A stretch of DNA of 64,000 nt, from NCBI GenBank assembly GCA_022984795.1, contig JALIHJ010000058.1:1-64000 (forward strand), read 5' to 3'. Source of the DNA: Fabrea salina (lineage: Eukaryota; Ciliophora; Heterotrichea; Heterotrichida; Fabreidae). A model generated the notes under the pieces. The model searched no databases. It was not told the DNA's origin and saw nothing but the letters and a program-made list of their open reading frames with translations. Positions 1 through 7,650 of the stretch are shown in pieces. Each line of letters opens with the position of its first letter. Within the stretch, counting starts at the first letter, position 1. Both the position numbers and the translations under genes were made by a program.

Positions 1-19
1 GGTCTGCTGCGTTTAATCT
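1..19. other. Non-telomeric leader before the telomere
   Basis: The first 19 or so bases do not match the CCCTAACA repeat that follows. A macronuclear chromosome should end in the repeat itself, so this is probably leftover read adapter or low-quality read end. It could also be a short stretch outside the telomere tract. Confidence 0.4.
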
Positions 20-382
20 TAACACCCTAACACCCTAACACCCTAACACCCTAACACCCTAACACCCCTAACACCCTAACACCCTAACACCCTAACACCC
101 TAACACCCTAACACCCTAACACCCTAACACCTAACACCCTAACACCCTAACACCCTAACACCCTAACACCCTAACACCCTAACACCCTAACACCCTAACA
201 CCCTAACACCCCAACACCCTAACACCCTAACAATCTAACACCCTAACACCCTAACACCCTAACACCCTAACACCCTAACACCCTAACACCCTAACACCCT
301 AACACCCTAACACCCTAACACCCTAACACCCTAACACCCTAACACCCTAACACCCTAACACCCTAACACCCTAACACCCTAA
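20..382. repeat. Macronuclear telomere, (CCCTAACA)n
   Basis: About 45 tandem copies of the 8-base unit CCCTAACA, C-rich strand at the left end as expected for a left chromosome end. A few variant units occur: a unit missing a base or two near 129, an extra C near 66, CCCCAACA near 208, and CAATCTAA near 229. These may be telomerase slips or read errors. This unit is the one known from heterotrich ciliates. Bases 383-493 between the repeat and the first stop codon hold no recognisable feature. Confidence 0.97.
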
Positions 383-493
383 ATATTGAAATCTTCAATT
401 TGATACTTATATTGAAAGAAGAACTAAGGTAGGGTGCTAAACTTATGATTAGAATTTGACCTAGAATACTTAATTTACCTAAAGCACTAGTAA

Positions 494-859
494 TTACCCC
501 ATTACAATGCATACTGCCGCAGAGTAGTCTTCTTCATGCGCTAAAGAAACAAGGTGCGACTGGATTCCTAACTCCTGGACTTTTTGTGAAGTTTCGCCTG
601 AAATGACTAGATATGGTTCTCCCCAGGGGTTTTTAGCAACATGAACATCTGTGAATCTGACTCTCCGTCTTGCAACAGCTTTTATCAAAGCTTCTTTAAC
701 AGCCCACCTGCTTGCGACGAACTCAGTAGTGATTTTGTACTGGTACTCGTCGGGGTGGAGTACCTTAGCGAGGAACCTGTCTTTGATTTTTTGGTTGTCT
801 AGAATTTTTTGAATGCGTGCGTGTTTGCAGATGTCTATGCCTAGTCCCAAAACTTTCAT
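494..859 (-). CDS. acpS: Holo-[acyl-carrier-protein] synthase (AcpS-type 4'-phosphopantetheinyl transferase)
   Basis: 121 residues, the usual AcpS length. AcpS moves 4'-phosphopantetheine from CoA to a serine of acyl carrier protein, a step needed for fatty-acid synthesis, here probably in the mitochondrion. Family signatures are visible: GLGIDI at residues 5-10, with the metal-binding Asp, and WAVKEALIKA near residue 52, with the second metal ligand Glu. The closing motif with AAVCIV is also typical. There is no clear targeting peptide. It is the most telomere-proximal gene and is divergent from the next gene, with only 12 bases between the two start codons. Confidence 0.9.
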   Translation of the reverse strand: MKVLGLGIDICKHARIQKILDNQKIKDRFLAKVLHPDEYQYKITTEFVASRWAVKEALIKAVARRRVRFTDVHVAKNPWGEPYLVISGETSQKVQELGIQSHLVSLAHEEDYSAAVCIVMG

Positions 860-871
860 TGCAACTAATAA
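860..871. promoter_or_regulatory. 12-bp spacer between divergent starts (acpS / coiled-coil gene)
   Basis: Twelve bases, TGCAACTAATAA, separate the ATG at 859 (minus) from the ATG at 872 (plus). Any core promoter for either gene must reach into the other coding region. Confidence 0.6.
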
Positions 872-2269
872 ATGCAGGACTTAGAAGAACTAAGGTCTTC
901 CCGCAAAAACTTTAAACCTGAGGTTTTTTCTAAGGAATCGAAGGCAATTTCTTCAGCAATGAAAGCCCTCCAAGAAAGAATAAAGACTTTAGAAAGCAAG
1001 AATGCATTGTTGGTCCAAGAACTAGAATCCAAGAAAACCCAGGAAATCAACCTAGAGTCCTTGAAAACCAAAGAGGAACAACTAGAATACTACGAAAGCA
1101 GCGCCAAGCACTACTACTGGAGAAGCAAAGAACTCCAGGAAAGCAACCAACAACTATTTACTAAGGTCCAGGAATTGCAGAACCAAATCAATAAACTGCA
1201 GAGGACTAACGAGTCCTCGCAAAAAGAAAAAGAAAACTTGCAGAAGGACATTGAACAACAAGAACAACACTACAAGTCCCAAATTGCAGAGTTGAAGGAC
1301 AATGTCCAAAAAGCCCAGGCCAGTGAAGCCAAAGTCAGTCAAGAACTTAAAGCAATCCGAGAACAAGTTTCTGCTACCAACGATAAGCTACTTGAAGCCA
1401 ACACCCACATTGAGTACCTAGGTTCCCAAATCAATGAAACCGAAGAGTACTACGAGAACCAAATAAGCGAATACCAAAGAAAGCTAGAGTCCTACCAAAG
1501 CCAAATTCAGGACTCTAGTAAAAAAACAGAGCAAAAACTGCTGGACTTGCAGAGCCAAAGTACTGACCACAAAAAACTAGTTTACGAAAAAGACCAAAAA
1601 CTAAGCCAACTAGAAAAAGAAGTGAACACCCTCAGAAACGCCAACAAGATACTGGAAGAAGCTAATCTTACTCTTAAGCGCCAGTATGAACAATCCCAAG
1701 CTTTTGCAAAGGACGTTGTTAGTGTCAACGAACAACTGGTAAAGACTTTCAAAAAGGAAGAGAAACTCCAAACTTCGCAAGTTAAAAAAAAACCCAAAAC
1801 TACCAAAGCCAGTCGCACCAAAACCTTCAAATTCGGACAAGACCCTGAAGTTGAAGAGTACACTTCAATTGAAAACCTAGAAAAAGAAATAGTGGACTTG
1901 AACAACCATTACAAAGAACTTCTGAATTCTGGGCCTGAGAAGTTCAGCAGTATTTCAGCACTGAGGAACCAACTGAACTTGATTGCAAGTGAAATGGAAA
2001 CCAAGAGTGCAGAGCTCCACAGCTTGAAAAGACAAAGGCAAAATAGGTTAAGAAGCAAAATTATGAGTTTTAGTTACACTGATTTTGAGTTTGGGCAAAG
2101 AAGAAGAAACTGCCATTTTCTTGGGAACCGACCTTTTGAACCTGGGGTTGTAGACCCAGTCTTTTTGAGGCGAAATGGAAGAGTTTGTGTTCCTTTTGGT
2201 TTTTCTGTGAGGAGTTTGCACCATAGAGAACCTGGACTTCTTGGACTGGAAGTTACTTTTGTGGCCTAG
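872..2269 (+). CDS. Long coiled-coil protein, 3' end uncertain
   Basis: Residues 1-390 are almost continuous coiled coil rich in Glu, Lys, Gln and Leu, with a Lys/Thr basic patch near residue 310; a structural, perhaps cytoskeletal or basal-body role is inference. The open frame runs to 2269 but its last 70 residues lie antisense to the next gene and look like non-coding shadow. The real end is probably near 2046-2066, where the convergent neighbour also ends: a TAG at 2044-2046 would be reached in another frame. A 17-nt GT-AG candidate intron at 1989-2005 would give that frame, but it removes plausible coil sequence. A one-base read error is the alternative. Confidence 0.75.
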   Translation: MQDLEELRSSRKNFKPEVFSKESKAISSAMKALQERIKTLESKNALLVQELESKKTQEINLESLKTKEEQLEYYESSAKHYYWRSKELQESNQQLFTKVQELQNQINKLQRTNESSQKEKENLQKDIEQQEQHYKSQIAELKDNVQKAQASEAKVSQELKAIREQVSATNDKLLEANTHIEYLGSQINETEEYYENQISEYQRKLESYQSQIQDSSKKTEQKLLDLQSQSTDHKKLVYEKDQKLSQLEKEVNTLRNANKILEEANLTLKRQYEQSQAFAKDVVSVNEQLVKTFKKEEKLQTSQVKKKPKTTKASRTKTFKFGQDPEVEEYTSIENLEKEIVDLNNHYKELLNSGPEKFSSISALRNQLNLIASEMETKSAELHSLKRQRQNRLRSKIMSFSYTDFEFGQRRRNCHFLGNRPFEPGVVDPVFLRRNGRVCVPFGFSVRSLHHREPGLLGLEVTFVA

Positions 2270-3487
2270 TTCTTGGAGAGCCTTGGGGTCCATCAGTTGT
2301 TTTAAGTCATAGGGAATCATTGGTCTCAGCACTGCAAAGGCTTCACTTGATATTAGTCGGGACTTTTGGGGGCCAAACAACTCCTGGACTCCTGTTTCTT
2401 GTTTGAGGTGTTTGTAGTGGGAGTCCATAAAAGAGGACACCTTTTTCGAGAACTCTGACTTCTTTCTGCATTTCCGAAAGCGACTTAAGTTTTCTAGGAG
2501 TTCTTGTTTGTTTTCTGGGTTCATGAGAGGGACTCTTTTGAACATTAGTTCCTTTTCGCTGTGCTCAAGAGTGATTTTCCTCACAGAAATTCTAGAAGCG
2601 TAAGTAAACCAGATTTTGGAGTTGTCGTCTTGCATGAACTCAGCCCGCATTCTCAGTACTTCTTTTTGCGAAAAAGTGGCCAAGTTGTAAACGATGCGTC
2701 TGCACATGAGTAAACAGTACTGGTGGGGGTCTTGAGAAGCCAAGGCCTCTTCTTCTTCAGACTGGACTTGCCCGGCGTGTTGGAGGGCGTGGAGTGATTC
2801 CTGGTCGTTGGCTTCGTGAGAGTAGTAAGTAACTGTGAAGGTTTCTCCGATTCCGCCCTGGCACTTAACGCAGGTTTGAAAGTAGGTGAAGCTCTTCCAC
2901 ACAAAACTGCTGGGTCTTTCGTACATCAAGTTGACGAAATCGTAGTCGAACATTACCCTCAAGGCCCCTTCTTCTTCGTGAGGCAGAACTTTGGAGGAGT
3001 TGTTGTCTTTTTCTTTGGCCATGTAGCGGAGCAGCACTGTTTCTTTTCCGTACTTAGCGTCCTCAGACTTGTCGTTGTTGCCTTCTTTTTTCCTTATTTT
3101 GACAATGTTTATTATGCTTTTTCTGAGCTCGGAGTTTTTGAGTTTCTGAGGGGAGTTAACGTATTTCAGGAAGTTGTCTTTGTTTTGGCAAATCATGAAG
3201 CTGGGTTTTCCTTTTCTGTAAACTACAGTTTCTGGGACGTTGAGTTTTATAGAGTTTTGCAAACTGGCTTCACCTAACTGTTTCAAAACCCAAGTGAAGC
3301 TTTTTTGTTTTCCCTGGTAATTAGCAAAGTCTTCTTTTTTTTGTTCAAGAGAAACTTTAGGGACTTTGTTTTTCGACTGCATGTTGCAAAGTGAACAGCC
3401 GCACGAAAAAAAGGGAGAAACTGGCTGTATATTGGGTCTATTGGAGAGTGGGTTTTCAGACTTCTTTAGGGTGTTTAGTTCTTCCAT
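2048..3487 (-). CDS. Conserved-looking protein of unknown function (479 aa)
   Basis: Not recognised. The N-terminus has a CGCSLCNMQ cysteine cluster near residue 29. A central globular part (about 170-320) contains a CVKC pair, an LMCRRIVYNL segment and a WFTYASRISVRK segment. The C-terminal third is basic and Ser/Lys rich, probably disordered. It converges with the coiled-coil gene at 872 and their 3' ends touch or overlap. Codon usage matches its neighbours, which supports it over the antisense reading. Confidence 0.75.
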   Translation of the reverse strand: MEELNTLKKSENPLSNRPNIQPVSPFFSCGCSLCNMQSKNKVPKVSLEQKKEDFANYQGKQKSFTWVLKQLGEASLQNSIKLNVPETVVYRKGKPSFMICQNKDNFLKYVNSPQKLKNSELRKSIINIVKIRKKEGNNDKSEDAKYGKETVLLRYMAKEKDNNSSKVLPHEEEGALRVMFDYDFVNLMYERPSSFVWKSFTYFQTCVKCQGGIGETFTVTYYSHEANDQESLHALQHAGQVQSEEEEALASQDPHQYCLLMCRRIVYNLATFSQKEVLRMRAEFMQDDNSKIWFTYASRISVRKITLEHSEKELMFKRVPLMNPENKQELLENLSRFRKCRKKSEFSKKVSSFMDSHYKHLKQETGVQELFGPQKSRLISSEAFAVLRPMIPYDLKQLMDPKALQELGHKSNFQSKKSRFSMVQTPHRKTKRNTNSSISPQKDWVYNPRFKRSVPKKMAVSSSLPKLKISVTKTHNFAS

Positions 3488-3502
3488 TTACGGACTTGTA
3501 TT

Positions 3503-4249
3503 TTATTTAGCTAACTTTTCTTGGAAAATACTACTGTAAGTAACCCTGCCTTCACTAGAGTCAATCCACTTAAAAACTTCAGACTCAATCCAGTCTTGGC
3601 TTACTCCGTAGTGCTTCTGCATGGATTCACTACTAATGGGTTTGTACTTGCTGCTTATTCTGCACTCTAAACACAGTAGTCTCAGACTCACTGGACACCT
3701 ATGCACGGTTTGCTTTGGTTGTTTGCACTCTAAACAGTGCTTTAAGTAAAACTTAAAGTAACTTCTGCAAAGTGTTGGTTCACTTGGAACAAACAATGGG
3801 TAGTCTCTTTGAAGCAACTCAGCCCAGACTTCTTGGTGGAATGCAGTTTCGTAAAACCTAGTGCAAACGCTGCCTAACTTTACTATTTCTTTTGGTCCAA
3901 GGAACTTAAACACTTCTATCAAAGGCCTGAGGTTGAACCTTTTTGAAAAGTTGTGTAGTTTTTGGGGTGACTTAGGAAGTGGGTAGCTGAGGTTCCACTC
4001 AGCCAGCCAGTTGTCAATCAGCTTAGAGCCTGCAGTTGGGGAAACCAAAACATCGCTCCTGTCTATGTAAGTGTTATTCCAAAACTCAAAGCATTCAGGG
4101 TAATGGACACATTCAATACTGCAATCTTTAACATAACTCACGTAGTGGCCTGAATTAATTTTGCCCAAACACTTGGCACAAACTCTAGGGTTTCCATCGA
4201 AGGTTTGGAAGGCAAAAACATTACTTCTGAACGTTCTGAAGGGGTCCAT
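3503..4249 (-). CDS. F-box protein with flanking cysteine-rich segments
   Basis: 248 residues from the ATG at 4249. A longer frame to 4315 exists, but it would cross the divergent neighbour's start. Three parts are seen. An N-terminal Cys/His-rich segment (CAKCLGK ... ECVHYPEC) is likely zinc binding. An F-box lies near residues 105-140 (RPLIEVFKFLGPKEIVKLGS then VCTRFYETAFHQEVW). A second zinc-knuckle-like segment follows (CLECKQPKQ ... CLECR). F-box proteins link SCF ubiquitin ligase to substrates; substrate unknown. The F-box closely resembles the one inserted in the WD40 protein at 56792, so the two share a recent F-box ancestor. Confidence 0.8.
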   Translation of the reverse strand: MDPFRTFRSNVFAFQTFDGNPRVCAKCLGKINSGHYVSYVKDCSIECVHYPECFEFWNNTYIDRSDVLVSPTAGSKLIDNWLAEWNLSYPLPKSPQKLHNFSKRFNLRPLIEVFKFLGPKEIVKLGSVCTRFYETAFHQEVWAELLQRDYPLFVPSEPTLCRSYFKFYLKHCLECKQPKQTVHRCPVSLRLLCLECRISSKYKPISSESMQKHYGVSQDWIESEVFKWIDSSEGRVTYSSIFQEKLAK

Positions 4250-4259
4250 TCTGTATAAT
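4250..4259. promoter_or_regulatory. 10-bp AT-rich spacer between divergent starts
   Basis: TCTGTATAAT lies between the start codons of the F-box gene (4249, minus) and the PSMD5-like gene (4260, plus). It carries a TATAAT-like core in the plus direction. Confidence 0.45.
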
Positions 4260-5579
4260 ATGCAGGAGTACTTGCAAAACCAAACACAGTCTAGTGCCTT
4301 GGAGTTGCTTGACACTTTTCCCGTGTCTGAAGTTCTTTCAGTGTGCAGAACCGAAAGTTTTGGAGTTGAGTTGTTTGAGTGGGTTCTGAGGTACCAGGAC
4401 TGTTATGCCAGAGTGATCAGCCAAATTGGAACTCCAGGAGTAGTTGAGCTTCTAAACTCCCAAAAGTTAAAAGTGCCCACTCTAAGCATTTTAAAAACTC
4501 ACCAAGTTTCAGGTCTGGACCGCTCTGAATTAATTTCTGCCCTAATCAACCTTTTGAGTTCCGCCGACTCAACTCCAGGAAACTTAGCTAAAGACCTTCT
4601 TGTTAGTAGTTTCCAAGAAGATGTGCCAAACTACTCTTTGCAGTTAAAGGACCTTTTTGAAAGAAACGACAGCATAGTTCAGCTAAGAATTGTTGACTTG
4701 GTGGTAGCTATGAGTAGCAACCCCCAACACTTCCAAGCCTTTGAACAAGTGAGTCTGATTGAAAGGGCAATAGACTTGTTTACGAGCGAAGACATCCTTA
4801 CTAGACTAACTGCAATTGAAGTAGTTGCTGAACTAGGAAACACTCCCCACGGAGCCTCGAAACTTACACAGCAAAGAGTGAAGCAGTTGATTAGTTCCTG
4901 TCTGGACAGCAACATAGAAGACGTGCACTCCAAGTCAAGACTTTTCTTGTTAGCTTCTAAGATCTTCCACTTTACAGGCAACACTCACTTCATAGACGAA
5001 CAGTTCTGGCAGACTCTGCACCAGTTTTTGGAGTCTCAAGAACCCTCTTTAGTTAACAGTGGAGTAACAGCTGTTTGTTTTATTGGTTCACAAACTCCAG
5101 GTCCGGACTTAATAGCTGAAAAGCAAGGGATCGTGAAATCCTTAGCTAAACTCCAAGTCAGCGCAAACGACGAGTACAAAATAGGCTTTTACAAGAGTCT
5201 TGAAGTGGTGTGCCACCATGCTTCAGAAAACACCGTTAGGGGACTGGTGAATTCTTTTAGGTGGTTTGACCCAGTTTTGAAGCAGATCAAAGCTCCTTTT
5301 TCAGAGTTGATGGAGACAATACTAAGGTTTGTTCTGTGCTTGATGAAGTTTGAGTGGAGTGCAGGAGTGATGTTTAACGAACCTAGTTTTGCTGAGTTTA
5401 TGCTGAAAAGAACCAAAACGCAAACCCAAGAAATTTCTTACTTGAAGCATCAAATCAACAGAAAAGCTCTAGACTACAACTTCGACCAAGTGCTTCTAAG
5501 CAAACTGAGAGAGTACGTCCAGACAGGACCCTTTGCACCTAGTGAAGGCTTTGTAGAAGAAGCGGTTACTCAAACTTAA
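4260..5579 (+). CDS. PSMD5: PSMD5/S5B-like 26S proteasome assembly chaperone
   Basis: 439 residues from the ATG at 4260. The open frame extends up to 4161, but that part lies antisense to the F-box gene, so the later start is preferred. All-helical ARM/HEAT-like repeats are visible throughout. The segment DILTRLTAIEVVAELGNTPH near residue 180 matches the PSMD5 pattern, and a later SLVNSGVTAVCFIGS block matches its following repeat. PSMD5 helps assemble the proteasome base (RPT ring) and can inhibit 26S formation. Its TAA (5577-5579) directly abuts the stop of the convergent anoctamin gene. Confidence 0.75.
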   Translation: MQEYLQNQTQSSALELLDTFPVSEVLSVCRTESFGVELFEWVLRYQDCYARVISQIGTPGVVELLNSQKLKVPTLSILKTHQVSGLDRSELISALINLLSSADSTPGNLAKDLLVSSFQEDVPNYSLQLKDLFERNDSIVQLRIVDLVVAMSSNPQHFQAFEQVSLIERAIDLFTSEDILTRLTAIEVVAELGNTPHGASKLTQQRVKQLISSCLDSNIEDVHSKSRLFLLASKIFHFTGNTHFIDEQFWQTLHQFLESQEPSLVNSGVTAVCFIGSQTPGPDLIAEKQGIVKSLAKLQVSANDEYKIGFYKSLEVVCHHASENTVRGLVNSFRWFDPVLKQIKAPFSELMETILRFVLCLMKFEWSAGVMFNEPSFAEFMLKRTKTQTQEISYLKHQINRKALDYNFDQVLLSKLREYVQTGPFAPSEGFVEEAVTQT

Positions 5580-7643
5580 CTAAGTGTCCTTGTCTTGGAA
5601 GTTGACTTCTTTTGCAAGAGGGAAAGGGGGCTCGAGGGACTCGAACTGTTTCTTAGCTGTAAGGTTGTGGTAGTAAAACTCGTCTTTAAGATGGTCTTGT
5701 CTCTGAAGTACGTTGTGCAGGAACTCCGACTCAGTGGGGTAATACTTGAGGAGTAAACCTATCACTAGCAGCAAAAGGTGTTCTATGATTATGAACCACA
5801 CCCACTTTTGTTCCTTAGAGACGTGCAGAATGTTTTCTGTGAAGATCATTAACCCAATGTTGGTGACCACAGCAAAGAGTGCCAGGAAGTTCATAACTTC
5901 TTTCCAAACTCCAATGTTGGAAGCTTCCATTGGGTAGGGCCTCTTGAACAGAGTCAAGAACTTGTAGGAGTCAGCCCTTACTTCTAGGATGTTGAAGGCC
6001 CAGTAAATGATGGGTCCTAAAGGAAATGCCACTGCAAAGAATATAATGTACCCAAAGTTCATGACCAGTTCCAGGTACTCGTCAAGCAGAACTAGTTTCT
6101 CCATTTTGCCTTGTTTTTCTGCGTAACTCATTTCAGTCCGGACAGCTCTGCCTTCCTGTTTGAGTTTAGCTACCTTTTTTTCTTCAGCTTGGAACTTGAG
6201 TTTCTCGGTGAAAAAAGGAATGCCTAGTTCCACAACGTTGAAAATCATGTTGAGGACAAACATTACCCAGAGGTTGAAGTTGAGTTCTCCCATGCAGTCA
6301 GCTCCGTTGCACCCTTCTACGTACTCTTTGAAAAAGGCTATGTAGAACAAAGAGATGTAGTAGTTCACGAACTGGAACCCTACCTTTTTAACTACTAGTG
6401 CATTTTCGTAGTTGCTTTCAGTTTTGTGGTTCTCCCAGTTGTTCAGTTTAACAGCAACTATGTTGTAAACAAAGTTCATCAAGTAAATCTGCAAGGTGTT
6501 TAAAACTGCAACTAAGGTGGGTCCCCAAGAGTTCTTATCTCCCTGCAAAAGAATTCCTCTGTAAATGAACAAACTCGAAGTTAGGACTACAATGAGTCCC
6601 ACCATGAAGAAACTCGAAAGGTAAGACAGAACCATCCTGAACACCTTTTGCTTCTTGGAAAAGGTCCTTTCTAGTTTTTGAGTAATTGGGTTCTTCACCA
6701 ACTCCCCATTGAAGTCCGACCTGTAAAAGTTAGGCTCTGTTTGGTCTTTAGACCCAAACTCAACTGCGTACTTGTTTGCCCTTCTTTCCCAGAATATGGT
6801 GAACACAGCTGCCCAAATACAGATGAAACTTGCAAACACCAACTCTGCAATTTCGTAAAAGGACATGCGGTCTTCAAACTCGTTCTTTCCGTAAACTTTC
6901 CCAATTCCCCACACGCCTAAGCCCACTACTCCTACAAAAAACAACCTGTTGGTGTAGTACTGGAGCCAAACAAAGTAGTAAGCTACTTTTTCGCCTAGAT
7001 AGTTCTTGAGTTTATGCACAGGGACTGAAACCTTTAACTGGGACATCTTCAAAAGCTCTTGTTTGAGCTCAGCTACTTCTTCAGCCTCGTGGAGGGGGTA
7101 GGTGTCTATGAGGACTTTGTGCTTGATGAGCATCTCAATGTTGATTTTCTCCCTGATGAGTTCTTCTATGAGTCTGATTCTGTCAATGTTCTGAAGTAGG
7201 TCTTTGCCTTGCTTAGCGTAGAGTTGGGGGTCTGAGTTGTACAGGGAGGACTTGAAAGGCACTTTGGGCATAAAGTTCTTCATAGCAGGCACTTCTTCGA
7301 GTTCAGAGTTCATCTTGAGTCTGTAGCCTGAGATGTTGGCTTTCTCTAGCAAAATGTGGTCCTCAGAAAAGACTTTGCAGAACACTTCATCGTCGTCTCT
7401 GCTTTGGAAACAATAAGTTCCTAGTTTGCAGCTTTTGTTCAGGACTTCGAGTAGAGCATTTCTGATTAATTCTAAGAAGTCATACCTAGTGATGCTTTCC
7501 TTCGAGTAAAGTTCCCTGAGGGACTCCGAGGAAAGTTCTTCAGCTGAACTTTTGTCGAAAATCTCCACTAAAGTCAGAGTTAAGTCACTGAGCTTGACTG
7601 CTTTGTCCTTTTCTTCTGGCTTAAAGAAATGAAGGGCAATCAT
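5580..7643 (-). CDS. Anoctamin/TMEM16 family membrane protein
   Basis: 687 residues. The N-terminal 220 are cytosolic. The anoctamin hallmark starts near residue 225 (GEKVAYYFVWLQYYTNRLFF). It is followed by about eight to ten hydrophobic helices: the pore region is around 330-600, and WVWFIIIEHLLLLVIGLLL lies near the C-terminus. TMEM16 proteins are calcium-activated chloride channels or phospholipid scramblases; which one applies here cannot be told. The acidic pore-helix residues expected for calcium binding should be checked by alignment. The start lies 7 bases from the stop of the upstream LRR gene on the same strand. Confidence 0.9.
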   Translation of the reverse strand: MIALHFFKPEEKDKAVKLSDLTLTLVEIFDKSSAEELSSESLRELYSKESITRYDFLELIRNALLEVLNKSCKLGTYCFQSRDDDEVFCKVFSEDHILLEKANISGYRLKMNSELEEVPAMKNFMPKVPFKSSLYNSDPQLYAKQGKDLLQNIDRIRLIEELIREKINIEMLIKHKVLIDTYPLHEAEEVAELKQELLKMSQLKVSVPVHKLKNYLGEKVAYYFVWLQYYTNRLFFVGVVGLGVWGIGKVYGKNEFEDRMSFYEIAELVFASFICIWAAVFTIFWERRANKYAVEFGSKDQTEPNFYRSDFNGELVKNPITQKLERTFSKKQKVFRMVLSYLSSFFMVGLIVVLTSSLFIYRGILLQGDKNSWGPTLVAVLNTLQIYLMNFVYNIVAVKLNNWENHKTESNYENALVVKKVGFQFVNYYISLFYIAFFKEYVEGCNGADCMGELNFNLWVMFVLNMIFNVVELGIPFFTEKLKFQAEEKKVAKLKQEGRAVRTEMSYAEKQGKMEKLVLLDEYLELVMNFGYIIFFAVAFPLGPIIYWAFNILEVRADSYKFLTLFKRPYPMEASNIGVWKEVMNFLALFAVVTNIGLMIFTENILHVSKEQKWVWFIIIEHLLLLVIGLLLKYYPTESEFLHNVLQRQDHLKDEFYYHNLTAKKQFESLEPPFPLAKEVNFQDKDT

Positions 7644-7650
7644 TTATACT

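Noticed and set aside
2816-3277. 153-codon plus-strand open frame
   Set aside because: Fully antisense to the 479-residue gene at 2048-3487, with Phe/Val-rich shadow composition; no known motif.
4161-4259. Extended N-terminus for the PSMD5-like gene and for the F-box gene (to 4315)
   Set aside because: Each extension would overlap the other's coding start; the ATGs at 4249 and 4260 give the same tight divergent layout seen elsewhere.
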